From: Halopelagius inordinatus | Lineage (GTDB): Archaea; Halobacteriota; Halobacteria; Halobacteriales; Haloferacaceae | NCBI RefSeq assembly: GCF_900113245.1 | Contig: NZ_FOOQ01000001.1 | Span: 186,001 to 250,000 of the forward strand | DNA length: 64,000 nt | Direction of reading: 5' to 3' | Part shown: positions 1 through 10,040 of the stretch, one piece after another | Position numbering within the stretch: the stretch's first letter is position 1 | Layout: every line of letters starts with the position of its first letter | Program-made: the position numbers and the translations under genes | Notes under the pieces: model-generated | Told to the model about the DNA's origin: nothing | The model's database searches: none | The model's input: only the letters and a program-made list of their open reading frames with translations

Positions 1-2
1 AC

Positions 3-1841
3 ATAGACGAGGTAGACGACGTGTACGAGGCGCGCGTCGATATCGCGGAGCAACTCGACGTGGACGCCGAGGAACTGACGGAACTGCTCCGCCCTCTCGA
101 AGACATCTACGCCATCGCCGACCACTGCCGAACCCTCGCGTACATGTTCGGCGACGGTATCGTGCCGTCGAACGTCGGCACCGGCTACCTCGCGCGGATG
201 GTGCTCCGGCGGACGAAACGCCTCGTGGACAACGTCGGCATCGACGCCCCGTTGGACGAACTGGTGGACATGCAGGCCGAACGACTCGACTACCGGAACC
301 GCGACACCATCCGCGACATCGTCCGAACGGAAGAGCGGAAGTACCGCGAGACGCTCGAACGCGGCACGCGGAAGGTCCGCGCTCTCGCCGACGAGTACGC
401 CGACTCCGGCGACCCGATTCCGGTCGAGGAACTCATCGAACTGTACGACTCCCACGGCATCCAACCGGACATGGTCGAGGAGATAGCCGACGAACGGGGC
501 GCGACGGTCGATATGCCGGACGACTTCTACTCGCTGGTCGCCGACAGACACGAGGGTGAGGGCGGCACCCGCGAGGCGACCGCCCGCGACGAACGCATCG
601 CCGACCTGCCCGAAACGGAGCGTCTCTACTACGACGACCAGGAGCGAACGGAGTTCGAGGCGGTCGTCCTCGACGTCTTCGAACGCGACGACGGCTACGA
701 CGTGGTTCTCGACCAGACGATGTTCTACCCCGAGGGCGGCGGCCAACCCGCGGACCACGGAACGCTCTCTTCCGACGAGACGACGGTGGAGGTAACGGAC
801 GTCCAGCGAATCGACGGCGTCGTCCTCCACCGCGCGGACGACGACCCCGGGAAAGGCGAGTTCGTCCGCGGGAAAGTCGACGCGACGCGCCGGAATCGCC
901 TGATGCGACACCACACCGCGACGCACGTGGTCGGCCACGCCGCGCGGGAGGTCCTCGGCGACCACGTCCGACAGGCGGGCGCACAGAAGGGAACCGACCG
1001 CGCGCGCTTCGACGTGACGCATTACGAACGCATCACCCGCGAGGAGGTAGAGGAGATAGAACGCCTCGCGAACGACATCGTGATGCGGAACCTCCCGGTC
1101 AAACAGCAGTGGCCCGACCGCCACGAGGCAGAAGAGCGGTACGGCTTCGATCTGTATCAGGGCGGTATCCCGCCGGGACAGAACATCCGCGTCATAACCG
1201 TCGGCGACGACGTGCAGGCCTGCGGCGGGACACACGTAAAGTACACCGGCGACATCGGGACGATAAAGATTCTGAACACGGAACCGGTCCAAGACGGCAT
1301 CGAGCGAATCGTCTTCGCCGCTGGCGACGCGGCCATCGACGCGACGCACCGGACGGAGAACGCCCTGTACGAGGCCGCCGAAATTCTCGACGTGAACCCC
1401 GAGAACGTGCCCGAGACCGCAGAGCGCTTTTTCACCGAGTGGAAACAGCGGGGCAAGACCATAGACCGCCTGAAGACGGAACTCGCGGAGGCGCGCGCCG
1501 CCGCGGGGGCCGACGAGGTGGACATCGAGGGAACGCCCGCCGTCGTCCAACGCGTCGAGGGCGACGCCGAGGAACTCCGCGCGACGGCGAACGCCATCGT
1601 CGACGAGGGGAACGTCGCCGTTCTCGGCTCCGCCGCGGGCGGAAGCGCGCAGTTCGTCGTCGGCGTCCCCGACGGCGTCGGCATCAACGCCGGAGAGGTC
1701 GTCGGCGAACTCGCCGGACGCGTCGGCGGCGGCGGGGGCGGCCCGCCGGACTTCGCACAGGGCGGCGGCCCGAACGTGGACGAACTCGACGAGACGCTCG
1801 AAGCGGCACCCGACGTCCTCCGGACGGTCCTGAACGCGTAG
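3..1841 (+). CDS. alaS: Alanyl-tRNA synthetase, C-terminal two thirds (5' truncated by window edge)
   Basis: Charges tRNA-Ala with alanine in the cytosol. The frame is open to the left edge, so about the first third (the class II catalytic core) lies outside; 612 residues are visible. Seen here: the end of the tRNA-recognition region, the editing domain with its HHTATH zinc/editing motif (bases about 905-925) and the CGGTH motif (about 1222-1236) that clears mischarged Ser/Gly, then a coiled segment and a C-Ala domain ending in a run of glycines (about 1725-1770), the hallmark of archaeal AlaRS. Nothing looks damaged. No internal start is credible because homology continues to the edge. Confidence 0.97.
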   Translation: MDEVDDVYEARVDIAEQLDVDAEELTELLRPLEDIYAIADHCRTLAYMFGDGIVPSNVGTGYLARMVLRRTKRLVDNVGIDAPLDELVDMQAERLDYRNRDTIRDIVRTEERKYRETLERGTRKVRALADEYADSGDPIPVEELIELYDSHGIQPDMVEEIADERGATVDMPDDFYSLVADRHEGEGGTREATARDERIADLPETERLYYDDQERTEFEAVVLDVFERDDGYDVVLDQTMFYPEGGGQPADHGTLSSDETTVEVTDVQRIDGVVLHRADDDPGKGEFVRGKVDATRRNRLMRHHTATHVVGHAAREVLGDHVRQAGAQKGTDRARFDVTHYERITREEVEEIERLANDIVMRNLPVKQQWPDRHEAEERYGFDLYQGGIPPGQNIRVITVGDDVQACGGTHVKYTGDIGTIKILNTEPVQDGIERIVFAAGDAAIDATHRTENALYEAAEILDVNPENVPETAERFFTEWKQRGKTIDRLKTELAEARAAAGADEVDIEGTPAVVQRVEGDAEELRATANAIVDEGNVAVLGSAAGGSAQFVVGVPDGVGINAGEVVGELAGRVGGGGGGPPDFAQGGGPNVDELDETLEAAPDVLRTVLNA

Positions 1842-1908
1842 GTACCGCACCGGGGGCACAGTCACCGTTTCCGACGTATTCCGGCGCGTGGACCGGCACA
1901 AAGCAAGA

Positions 1909-1914
1909 TTTATC
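1909..1914 (+). promoter_or_regulatory. TATA box (TTTATC)
   Basis: TTTATC lies 31-36 bases before the ATG at 1945, the usual haloarchaeal TATA spacing for a transcript with a very short leader. It supports 1945 as the start codon rather than an upstream in-frame GTG at 1888, which precedes the box. Confidence 0.6.
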
Positions 1915-1944
1915 CTGTCGTATCTGTGTACGTGTACGAAGCGG

Positions 1945-2529
1945 ATGAAACTATCCGAACGGGCCCCGGACGTTCCGCCCACCGCGACGAGTGTTCTCGT
2001 CTTGCAGTCTTCGGAGCCGTCGTCTTCGAACCGGGCCGCAAAGCGCCTCCTCGTTCCTCGGGAAGGCGGCGTCCGCGTCGCGGGCGTGTCGTTCGCTCGG
2101 TCGCCGGACGACTGGGGCGCAGACTGGCGGGACGCTCTCGGCCGGTCGCCGGAGGCGGCGGCCGTCGTCACCGACGCGGAGTCGGACAGGCGCGACGCCG
2201 GTCCGTCCGTCTACACGGTCTCGTCGCCCGGTGACCTCACCGGCATCGGGATGAAACTCTCCGCGTGTCTCTCCGAGTGGGAGGGGACGGACGCGGACGT
2301 GGTGGTCGTCGTCGAATCGCTCACCCATCTGTTGCAGTACGCGCAGTTAGAGACGCTGTATCGGTTCTTACACGTTCTCGTCGGCCGCATCGACGCCGTC
2401 GGTGCCCGCGGTCTGTTCTTCTTCGACCCGACGACGCGCGACGAGATGACCGTGAACACGCTGAAGACCCTGTTCGACGCCGTCGTCGAACGCCGCGGCG
2501 ACGACGGGTGGGCCGTCGCCAGTCGGTAG
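1945..2529 (+). CDS. Degenerate RecA/KaiC-like protein
   Basis: 194-residue acidic soluble protein of the haloarchaeal family that looks like a reduced RecA/KaiC ATPase. Visible: an N-terminal beta strand (VLVLQSSEP) where a Walker A loop would sit, but the glycines and lysine are replaced by SSEPSSSNR; a Walker B-like strand DVVVVVESLT followed by a helix around residue 125; a final FFFDP strand. The fold is therefore probable and ATP binding improbable. Homologues often accompany signalling or transcription genes, but its role is unknown to me. Start at 1945 chosen from the TATA box; the frame upstream is not acidic. Confidence 0.75.
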   Translation: MKLSERAPDVPPTATSVLVLQSSEPSSSNRAAKRLLVPREGGVRVAGVSFARSPDDWGADWRDALGRSPEAAAVVTDAESDRRDAGPSVYTVSSPGDLTGIGMKLSACLSEWEGTDADVVVVVESLTHLLQYAQLETLYRFLHVLVGRIDAVGARGLFFFDPTTRDEMTVNTLKTLFDAVVERRGDDGWAVASR

Positions 2530-2577
2530 GCCCGTCGGTTCGGTGCCGTAAAGACGCCGCCGCAGAGAGAGGCGACT

Positions 2578-3345
2578 ATGCCTACCGCATCGAACGGAAG
2601 CGTCGACCTGTACTACGAGGCCGACGGCGAGGGAGAGACGGTGGCGTTCGTCGGCGACGCTGGCTACGGGGCGTGGCAGTGGGGGTGGCAACACGCCGCC
2701 GTCGCCGGTCCCTACGAGAGTCTCGTCTCGGACCTGCGCGGGACCGGCCGGTCCGACGCGCCGCCCGGCCCCTACACCGTCGGAACGCTCGTCGACGACC
2801 TCGTGGCGGTCCTCGCGGACTACGGCGTCAGGAAGGCGCACGTCGTCGGCGCGGGACTCGGCGGGATGGTCGCCCTCGAGGCGGCGCGAACCACGTCGCG
2901 CGTCCGGAGTCTCGCGGTGTTCGGAACCGCCGCGTACGGCGGCGGAATCGACCTCTCGCCGTTGTTCGGTGCGCCGACTGACGCGGAGGAACTCGGGGAG
3001 TCGCTCTCTGCGGCGTTCTCCGACCGGTTCGTCGAGGCGCACCCCGACGTCGTCGAACAGATAGTCGAGTGGCGCAGCGAAGAGGACGCAGACCGGGAGG
3101 CGTGGGAGGCGCAAGCCGCCGCAGTCGAGCGATTCGCGGCCGACGACCTCTACGAGATATCCGACCCCGCGGTGGTCGTCCACGGCACCGACGACGCCGT
3201 CTGGCCGGTCGAACGCGCAGAGGAACTCGCGGAGGGACTCCCTCGCGGGGAGTTCGTCCCCGTCGAGGGGGCGGGCCACCTCGCGCACGTCGAGGCGTCG
3301 AGGGTCGTCAACGACGAACTCCTGCGGTTTCTCGACGAACCGTAG
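2578..3345 (+). CDS. Alpha/beta hydrolase-fold protein lacking the catalytic serine
   Basis: 255 residues, full length for the alpha/beta hydrolase superfamily. The acid (D in VVVHGTDDAVW) and the histidine (GAGHLAHVE) of the triad are present, as is the oxyanion-side strand near the N terminus. The nucleophile elbow, normally G-x-S-x-G, reads G-A-G-L-G-G at about residue 95, so serine is replaced by glycine. The reading is clear in the DNA (ggc gcg gga ctc ggc ggg). Either a non-hydrolytic member (binding or lyase-like role) or an enzyme using another nucleophile. Stands alone on the + strand; substrate cannot be inferred. Confidence 0.85.
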   Translation: MPTASNGSVDLYYEADGEGETVAFVGDAGYGAWQWGWQHAAVAGPYESLVSDLRGTGRSDAPPGPYTVGTLVDDLVAVLADYGVRKAHVVGAGLGGMVALEAARTTSRVRSLAVFGTAAYGGGIDLSPLFGAPTDAEELGESLSAAFSDRFVEAHPDVVEQIVEWRSEEDADREAWEAQAAAVERFAADDLYEISDPAVVVHGTDDAVWPVERAEELAEGLPRGEFVPVEGAGHLAHVEASRVVNDELLRFLDEP

Positions 3346-3440
3346 ACGGGGGTTTCGAGGCCCCCACGACACGTCCGAGAGCGCGGCACGACGCGCCACA
3401 GACGCAAAGCACTTCTCCGAAGAAGACGTTTCGAGCGACA

Positions 3441-4166
3441 ATGGGGCAGGGAGGTTCTCGTCTTCGATTCGCCGTTCTGGACGCATCGCACAGAGACCCG
3501 AACACGCGGCGTAACTTCCGCCGCGAACTCGACGCCGACCTCGCGGAGTTCGACGCGGCGGGCGGCGAACTGCCGACGCACTATTCGTTCGACGGCGTCG
3601 TCGTCACCGGGTCTCGGTCCTCGGTCTACTGGGACGAACCGTGGATCGAATCGCTCGTCTCGTACGTTTCGGACGCGCACGCCGCGGGTCTCCCGATTCT
3701 CGGCGTCTGTTACGGCCACCAGGTTCTGGCGACGGCCCTCGGCGGCCGCGTCGAGGGGATGGGCGAGTACGAACTCGGCTACAGAGAGGTGCGTCACTCC
3801 GGCGACGACCTGTTCGAGGGCGTCGACGAGTCGTTCACCGTCTTCACGACGCACTCGGACACCGTCGTCGAACTCCCGCCGGGCGCGGAACTCGTCGCGG
3901 AGAACGACTACGGCGTCCACGCGTTCCGGAACGGTCACGCGTGGGGCGTCCAGTTCCACCCCGAGTACGACCGGACGACCGCAGAGTCGGTCACCCGGGG
4001 GAAGGACCTCCCCGAGGAACGCATCGAGTCCGTCGTCGCGGGCATCGACGCCGAGAACTACGAGGCGGCCTGCGAGGCAAAGCGCCTCTTCGACAACTTC
4101 GTCTCGTACGCCGCACGCGTCCGCGACGAGGCCGACGGTGCGGACGAATCCGAGGCGACGGTCTGA
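3441..4166 (+). CDS. Type 1 glutamine amidotransferase-like protein
   Basis: 241-residue class I glutamine amidotransferase domain of the GMP-synthase-like, stand-alone type. The cysteine nucleophile sits in GVCYGHQ (about residue 93) and the histidine/glutamate pair in QFHPEYD (about residue 173). Expected to hydrolyse glutamine or a gamma-glutamyl bond; no synthetase partner is adjacent, so the ammonia acceptor is unknown. Start at 3441 follows a clean acidic N terminus; upstream in-frame sequence is antisense-like and basic. The last codons and the stop form the first unit of a 19-bp tandem duplication. Confidence 0.85.
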   Translation: MGQGGSRLRFAVLDASHRDPNTRRNFRRELDADLAEFDAAGGELPTHYSFDGVVVTGSRSSVYWDEPWIESLVSYVSDAHAAGLPILGVCYGHQVLATALGGRVEGMGEYELGYREVRHSGDDLFEGVDESFTVFTTHSDTVVELPPGAELVAENDYGVHAFRNGHAWGVQFHPEYDRTTAESVTRGKDLPEERIESVVAGIDAENYEAACEAKRLFDNFVSYAARVRDEADGADESEATV

Positions 4167-4183
4167 ATCCGAGGCGACGGTCT
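4146..4183 (+). repeat. 19-bp perfect tandem duplication across a stop codon
   Basis: GAATCCGAGGCGACGGTCT occurs at 4146-4164 and again at 4165-4183, both followed by GA. The stop codon TGA of the amidotransferase straddles the junction, so the duplication did not change the protein and looks like a recent slippage event. Confidence 0.95.
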
Positions 4184-4299
4184 GACGCGTCCGATTCGCC
4201 GGTCGCCGGGGACGCCTTCGACGCACCGAAGCGGTCACCGGCCCGGAAAAACTCATCTCCTGCCGTTGGTGTGCGCTGTGTGCTACTCTCAAACACACC

Positions 4300-4305
4300 T
4301 TTATA
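4300..4305 (+). promoter_or_regulatory. TATA box (TTTATA)
   Basis: Strong TTTATA 35-40 bases before the ATG at 4340. Predicts a start of transcription around 4328-4332 and a leader of roughly ten bases. Confidence 0.7.
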
Positions 4306-4339
4306 CCGCACGGAGTGTAGTTCCTCCCGGAGTAAGACA

Positions 4340-4630
4340 ATGACCGCTCCGGCACACGACTGCCCGACGACGCTGGATTTGAGCCGCCAAGAGGCGTGGG
4401 TTCTCCACACCGCCCTCCTCGATACCGTGGAACGGGAACTCGACGAGGGGAACGACGCCGAACGGGCGCTTACCCTCTTGGTCCGCCTCGAAGAGGGGAA
4501 ACGTTTCGACCGCGAGCAACTGAAGTATCTGACCTCGGTGCTTCGGTCGTACATCGACGGAGGCGTCCCGCCGCGCGACCGCAGTCCGGCGAGAGACATC
4601 CTCCAGAACGTCCAGACCGCCCTCGCGTGA
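4340..4630 (+). CDS. Small conserved haloarchaeal protein, unknown function
   Basis: 96 residues, mostly helical by composition, acidic N-terminal half and no cysteines beyond one near the start. Begins MTAPAHDC and contains a recognisable family pattern LDLSRQEAWVLHTALLD that I associate with a haloarchaea-only family without known function. Its own TATA box at 4300 makes it a single-gene transcript. No catalytic motif, signal peptide or membrane segment is visible. Confidence 0.75.
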   Translation: MTAPAHDCPTTLDLSRQEAWVLHTALLDTVERELDEGNDAERALTLLVRLEEGKRFDREQLKYLTSVLRSYIDGGVPPRDRSPARDILQNVQTALA

Positions 4631-4673
4631 GCGTTCGCCGTCGGGCGAGGCGGTCAGGCCGCCCCGTCTGTTT

Positions 4674-5615
<942 letters not shown>

Positions 5616-5652
5616 CCGACCGATATTTGACGGACGGGGCCGTCTCGCCGCC

Positions 5653-6024
5653 ATGCGACTCATCCACACCGCACTCGACGTGTCGGACGTAGACGCGACG
5701 CTCGATTTCTACGAGACGCTCGGACTCGAATTCGCCCACGAGTTCACCTTAGACGGCGTCCGCAACGTCTACGTCGGCGGCGAGGACGGACTGGAACTGC
5801 AGTTCAAGTACGACCCAGAGAGCGACGAGTCGGTGGACCCCTCGGGCGTGGACCACGTCGCCGTCGAAGTCGACGACGTGGACGCGGAGTTCGACCGCAT
5901 CGTCGAGGAGACGGGCTGTCCGGTCGTCCACGAACCGATGACGATAGAGGAGGCCAACGCCCGCGCCGCGTTCGTCGAGGACCCCGACGGCTACGCCGTC
6001 GAACTGGTCGGATTTCTGGACTGA
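5653..6024 (+). CDS. VOC-family (glyoxalase I-like) protein
   Basis: 123 residues forming two beta-alpha-beta-beta-beta units typical of the vicinal oxygen chelate superfamily. All four likely metal ligands are present: His in MRLIHTA (residue 5), Glu in LELQF, His in GVDHVAVEV and Glu in YAVELVG near the C terminus. Length and motif spacing fit lactoylglutathione-lyase-like proteins, but haloarchaea lack glutathione, so the true substrate is open. Starts 37 bases after the ferredoxin gene and may be co-transcribed with it. Confidence 0.85.
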   Translation: MRLIHTALDVSDVDATLDFYETLGLEFAHEFTLDGVRNVYVGGEDGLELQFKYDPESDESVDPSGVDHVAVEVDDVDAEFDRIVEETGCPVVHEPMTIEEANARAAFVEDPDGYAVELVGFLD

Positions 6025-6086
6025 GAGCGGAGACGCGCGCCTCGGCGGGTAGTTATTAGTTCTCGGCGGACCAACATCTTCCCGAG

Positions 6087-6539
6087 ATGGCAGACGAAGT
6101 CACGGACTTACTGAAGAAGGCGTATCAGGACGAACTCGAGACCGTAATGAACTACCTGTCGAACTCTATCGTCCTCGACGGCGTCCACGCCGAAGAGGTC
6201 AAAGAGTCGCTTCAGGAAGACATCCAAGAGGAACTCGGCCACGCCGAGATGATCGGAAATCGCCTGAAGCAACTCGACGCCCACCCGCCGGGGTCCGCCG
6301 AGTTCGAGGCGAACCAGATGGACCTGCAACCGCCCGAAGACAGCACGGACGTCGTCTCCGTCATCGAGGGCGTTCTCAGCGCCGAAGAGGACGCAATCGA
6401 GACGTACCGCAATCTGGTGCATCTGGCGGAGGAAGCCGACGACCCCGTGACAGAGGACCTCGCGGTCACCATCCTCGCCGACGAGGAGGCCCACCGCACG
6501 GAGTTCCGCGGGTTCAACAAAGAGTACCCGCGAGACTGA
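6087..6539 (+). CDS. Ferritin-like di-iron protein
   Basis: 150-residue four-helix-bundle protein. Di-iron ligands visible in order: Glu in DELETVMNY (residue about 17), the E-x-x-H of EELGHAE (about 52-55), Glu in EDAIETY (about 101) and E-x-x-H of DEEAHRTEF (about 136). Length matches short ferritin-like/bacterioferritin-like proteins of haloarchaea, used for iron storage or peroxide protection. Soluble, no signal peptide. Followed by a T-rich stretch (6558-6566) that could end transcription. Confidence 0.85.
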   Translation: MADEVTDLLKKAYQDELETVMNYLSNSIVLDGVHAEEVKESLQEDIQEELGHAEMIGNRLKQLDAHPPGSAEFEANQMDLQPPEDSTDVVSVIEGVLSAEEDAIETYRNLVHLAEEADDPVTEDLAVTILADEEAHRTEFRGFNKEYPRD

Positions 6540-6754
6540 GGCCGACGTCTCGTCGCTTTCTTTTTCGAGGAGAGCCCCCGTCCCGAGGTGATGGCGAGGG
6601 CAACCGGACGACTACGGACCCGCACGGCGGTCTCTCGTTCGACGAGCAGACGTCGGACCCCGCGGGCGTCGTGGCGGTTCAGTCCGTCTCGAGGCCGCCA
6701 CGGCCGAACTCGCCGGGAAAATCACTAACTGCGCGGCGGTGTTCGTCCCCGACG

Positions 6755-7069
6755 ATGACGAACGACGAAACACCGCTCGACACCGGCGAAATCGAGGACA
6801 GAATCGACCAACTGGGACGGTACTCTCGGTTCGTCAGAGCCGGGTTCGGCGTCATCCTCGTCGCGTTCCTACTCGCTCTCGTCGGCAGACTCCCGTACAA
6901 CCTCGACAGCGTTCCCGGCGCAGTGGACGCCATCCTCATGCCTCTCATCTTCGTCGGCATGGGACTGCTGTTGTTCGGTATCGGGATGCATCTCCACGTC
7001 ATGCATCTCAACGTCGTGGCGCAACTGCGGAGAAGACGCTCCGACGACGAGACGGGGACGGACTCCTGA
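6755..7069 (+). CDS. Small two-helix membrane protein
   Basis: 104 residues. A charged N-terminal helix (EIEDRIDQLGRYSRF) leads into two hydrophobic segments, about residues 34-52 and 62-80, then a basic RRRR tail ending in acidic residues. No motif gives a function. Start at 6755 gives an acidic cytosolic N terminus; the in-frame sequence upstream is basic and antisense-like. The 215 bases before it hold no gene I can support. Confidence 0.65.
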   Translation: MTNDETPLDTGEIEDRIDQLGRYSRFVRAGFGVILVAFLLALVGRLPYNLDSVPGAVDAILMPLIFVGMGLLLFGIGMHLHVMHLNVVAQLRRRRSDDETGTDS

Positions 7070-7090
7070 CTGCCCCCTCTTCGCCCGGCG

Positions 7091-9220
7091 TCAGTCCGCC
7101 GCCGCGGGCGTCGTGCCGTCGTCGCTCTCCGTCCCCGCGACGGCCCCCCGTTTCGACTCCAACGCCTCCACGAGGAGTTCCGCCACGTCGATAATTTCGA
7201 TGTCGTCTTCGAAGTCGCCCGTCTTGCGGCCGTCCTCGTACATCGTCCCGCACATCGGGCAGGCGACGACGAACTTCTCGACTGCGCTCCCCGCGTCGGT
7301 GTCTTCGAGGGCCTCTCGGAGGCGTTCCTCGCTCGGTTTCTCCGTCTCGTCGTGGTCCATCCAGAGGCCGCCGCCGCCCCCGCCGCAACAGAACGAATCC
7401 TCGCGGTTACGGGGCATCTCCGCTAACTGCACGCCCGTCGCGCGGACGAGTTCCCGCGGGGCTTCGTACTCGTCGTTGTACCGGCCGAGGTGACAGGGGT
7501 CGTGGTACGTGACGGCGTAGTCGAGTTCCGTCCCGTCGAGTTCGATGCGGTCGTCTCTCACCAGCGATTCGACCACCTGCGTGTAGTGGTAGATGGGGTA
7601 GTCGAAGTCGGGGTCCATCTCGGGGTACTCGTTTTCGAACGTGTTGTACGAATGGGGGTCCGTACAGACCACTTTCTCGAACTCGCAGGCGTCGAACGCG
7701 GCGGCGTTGTCCTCGACGAGCATCTCGTAGAGTCCCTCCTCGCCGACGCGGCGCACGTCGTTGCCGTCGTTCTGTTCGTCCTCGTAGAGGATGCCGTAGG
7801 AGACGCCCGCGAGTTCGAACAGACGGGCCAGAGAGCGCGCGACGCGGCGGTTCCGCTCGTCGTAGGAGGGGTAGTCGCCGACGTACCAGAGGAACTCCAC
7901 CGACTCCTCGCGGGCGTCGGGCACCTCGAAGTCGAGTTCTTCCGTCCACTCGGGTCGCTTGCGGGCCGGGTCGCCGAACGCGTTGCCGTTCTGGAAGACG
8001 TTCATCATCGCCTCTTGGACGGGTTCCTGCATCTGACCCGTCTCGGTGAGGCGGCGGTTCATCTCAGTGAAGTGGGTGAGGTGTTCGATATCGACCGGAC
8101 AGGAGTCCATGCAGGCCATGCAGGCGACGCACGACTCCATCGTCTCGGCGTCGATGACCGACCGGCCGCCGTCGGCGACGATGTCCATCGGTTCCGTCTC
8201 CCCGGCGTCGAGACTCTCGCGGTAGGACTTCAAGTCGAGAATCACGTCGCGGGGATCGAGGGGGCGTCCCGCCGCCTTCGCGGGACAGACGGACGAACAC
8301 CGGCCGCACTTGGTGCAGGCGTCGGTGTCGAGCAGTTGCTTCCACGAGAGGTCCTCGATTCCCGTGTAGCCTATCTCGTCCGGGGCGGCGTCTTCGGGGA
8401 CGCCCGGCAGTCGCTTGCCCGCCTTCTCGTCTGCGGCGACGACGTTCGCGAACGAGGATATCATGTGGAACGGCTTCGCGTACGGGAGAAAGGCGACGAA
8501 CCCGAGAGCGACGATGGCGTGCGACCACCAGCCGACCCAGTAGAGTGTCTCCGCGAGTCCGGTCGTCATCCCCGCGGCGTCGAAGACGAGAGCGACGAAG
8601 TAGCCGACGAAAGACACCGTCTCGAAGTCGGGAAACTCCGTGCCGACGATGCGGAGGCCCTCTATGACGTAGCCGCCGACGCCGAGGACGAAGAGCGTCC
8701 AGACGAAGATGTCGTCTTCGAAACCGGTGTGTTTGCCCCACAGGCGGTCCTGTCGGACGACGTAGCGGCGGTAGATGGCCATCCCGACGCCGACGACGAA
8801 CAGGAAGCCGAGCGCGTCCATCACGAACGAGTACGAGAGGTAGAAGTCGCCGACGAAGAACGACTCCTGTCCGAGCAGTTTCGTCCAGATGTCCATGTCG
8901 ACCATCAGGATGGTCGTCCCGATGAGAAGCGTCAGAAAGCCCCAGAGGATGAACGCGTGCATCAATCCGGCGAACGCGTCCCGGTCGAACTGCTTCTCGT
9001 TCGAGAGGACCACCCGCGACGCCCGGAGGACTCGCCCCGGAAGGTCGGAGACCCTGTCGAAGGGGTCGCTCCCGCCGCGGGCGTACCGCGCGAACCGGTC
9101 GTAGACGCCGTAACAGAAGACCAAGATGGCCATCGCGGCGAGACCGTAGAAGAGCGCCTCGCCCACCGGCCCGATAGTCCAAAACGTCTCGCGGGTCGGC
9201 TCCGCCTGCAAGAGTGTCAT
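7091..9220 (-). CDS. EtfD-like membrane Fe-S oxidoreductase (heterodisulfide-reductase related)
   Basis: 709-residue membrane protein. Domains in order: about six membrane helices of the nitrate-reductase-gamma/NarI-like type (residues 15-275), two 4Fe-4S motifs CTKCGRCSSVCP and CVACMACMDSCP (about 300-380), then a cysteine-rich CCG domain with FCCGGGGGG (about 620) and a CPMCGTMY motif near the end. This architecture matches the membrane proteins that take electrons from electron-transfer flavoprotein and pass them to menaquinone (mycobacterial EtfD type). ETF alpha lies at the right end of the window. Start at ATG 9220, 25 bases from a TATA-like box; an upstream in-frame start is unneeded. 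Confidence 0.85.
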   Translation of the reverse strand: MTLLQAEPTRETFWTIGPVGEALFYGLAAMAILVFCYGVYDRFARYARGGSDPFDRVSDLPGRVLRASRVVLSNEKQFDRDAFAGLMHAFILWGFLTLLIGTTILMVDMDIWTKLLGQESFFVGDFYLSYSFVMDALGFLFVVGVGMAIYRRYVVRQDRLWGKHTGFEDDIFVWTLFVLGVGGYVIEGLRIVGTEFPDFETVSFVGYFVALVFDAAGMTTGLAETLYWVGWWSHAIVALGFVAFLPYAKPFHMISSFANVVAADEKAGKRLPGVPEDAAPDEIGYTGIEDLSWKQLLDTDACTKCGRCSSVCPAKAAGRPLDPRDVILDLKSYRESLDAGETEPMDIVADGGRSVIDAETMESCVACMACMDSCPVDIEHLTHFTEMNRRLTETGQMQEPVQEAMMNVFQNGNAFGDPARKRPEWTEELDFEVPDAREESVEFLWYVGDYPSYDERNRRVARSLARLFELAGVSYGILYEDEQNDGNDVRRVGEEGLYEMLVEDNAAAFDACEFEKVVCTDPHSYNTFENEYPEMDPDFDYPIYHYTQVVESLVRDDRIELDGTELDYAVTYHDPCHLGRYNDEYEAPRELVRATGVQLAEMPRNREDSFCCGGGGGGLWMDHDETEKPSEERLREALEDTDAGSAVEKFVVACPMCGTMYEDGRKTGDFEDDIEIIDVAELLVEALESKRGAVAGTESDDGTTPAAAD

Positions 9221-9244
9221 GGTCGATAAGCCGGGAAGCGCGGG

Positions 9245-9250
9245 ATTAAA
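9245..9250 (-). promoter_or_regulatory. TATA box for EtfD-like gene (TTTAAT on minus strand)
   Basis: ATTAAA on the + strand, 25-30 bases upstream of the ATG at 9220, predicting a leaderless transcript and supporting that start over the in-frame alternative at 9262. Confidence 0.65.
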
Positions 9251-9334
9251 TCTTGCCACCATCGGCCCGCTTATCCGACAGACGGGAAGGGGTAGGGGGC
9301 CGACGCGCCGGGCGTCGAAACGACTCGCCGGGTC

Positions 9335-10039
9335 TCAGAGTACCGCGCCGACGACCAACGCCGCGGACAGAGCCACTCCGACGGCGTCCGCGCGAGAAAA
9401 CGAGAGTTCCGGAAGCGTCGGATTCCACGCGAAACACCGCGCTTGGAGCGCGAGAGCGAACCGGTCAGATCGGAGAAAGAGGCGGCGGATGCCCGTCTCC
9501 ACGACGAGTCGAATCCGCTCGCGGAGTCCGCGCCTGTCGCCGAGTCGCGCGTCCATCGCCGAGCGAATCGTCGCCATGTCCCGCCTGAGAAGGGGGAGAA
9601 ACCGCAGGACGAACCCCACGCCCGCGCCGACGAGGACGCCGACGCGCCCGGGGACGACGCGTTGGATGGCCGCCCGCGAATCCCGCACCGGCGTCGTCCG
9701 AATGTACGCGGTGCTCACGAGGAGGACGAGGACGACGCGGTAACTCGAAAGCGCGGGGTAGACGGCGGCGTCGGGGACGACGTACGGGGGTCGGACCGTT
9801 ATCGCCGCCACGACGGGACCGGCGACGAGGAAGGGAAGGAAGCTCCGGTACGCCCGAATCGCCCCGAACAGGGGCGTCCGCGCCGCCGCGAGGACGCCGA
9901 GGGCGACGAGAGTCAGCACCGCGAGTCCGCGGGGCGTCGTGTGTGCGAACGCCGCGACGGCGAACGCCGCCTGAAAGCCGAGTTTCGTCCGCGGGTCGAG
10001 TCGGTGGGCGACGGAGTCACCCGGGGCGTAGGAGAACAC
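9335..10039 (-). CDS. bioN: ECF transporter transmembrane component (EcfT/BioN)
   Basis: 234-residue integral membrane scaffold of an energy-coupling factor importer. Hydrophobic segments occupy about residues 20-65, 70-95, 100-125 and the C terminus. The cytosolic coupling helices carry RSAMDARLG (about 165) and LQARCFAW (about 205), the two short Ala-Arg motifs that grip the ATPase. Its start ATG is one base from the stop of the ATPase gene, so the two are translationally coupled in a bioY-bioM-bioN operon. The BioN name rests on the neighbouring BioY. Confidence 0.85.
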   Translation of the reverse strand: MFSYAPGDSVAHRLDPRTKLGFQAAFAVAAFAHTTPRGLAVLTLVALGVLAAARTPLFGAIRAYRSFLPFLVAGPVVAAITVRPPYVVPDAAVYPALSSYRVVLVLLVSTAYIRTTPVRDSRAAIQRVVPGRVGVLVGAGVGFVLRFLPLLRRDMATIRSAMDARLGDRRGLRERIRLVVETGIRRLFLRSDRFALALQARCFAWNPTLPELSFSRADAVGVALSAALVVGAVL

Positions 10040-10040
10040 G

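Noticed and set aside
7490-9229. Long open frame on the plus strand opposite the EtfD-like gene
   Set aside because: Antisense shadow of a high-GC coding gene; composition is not that of a haloarchaeal protein and no motifs are present.
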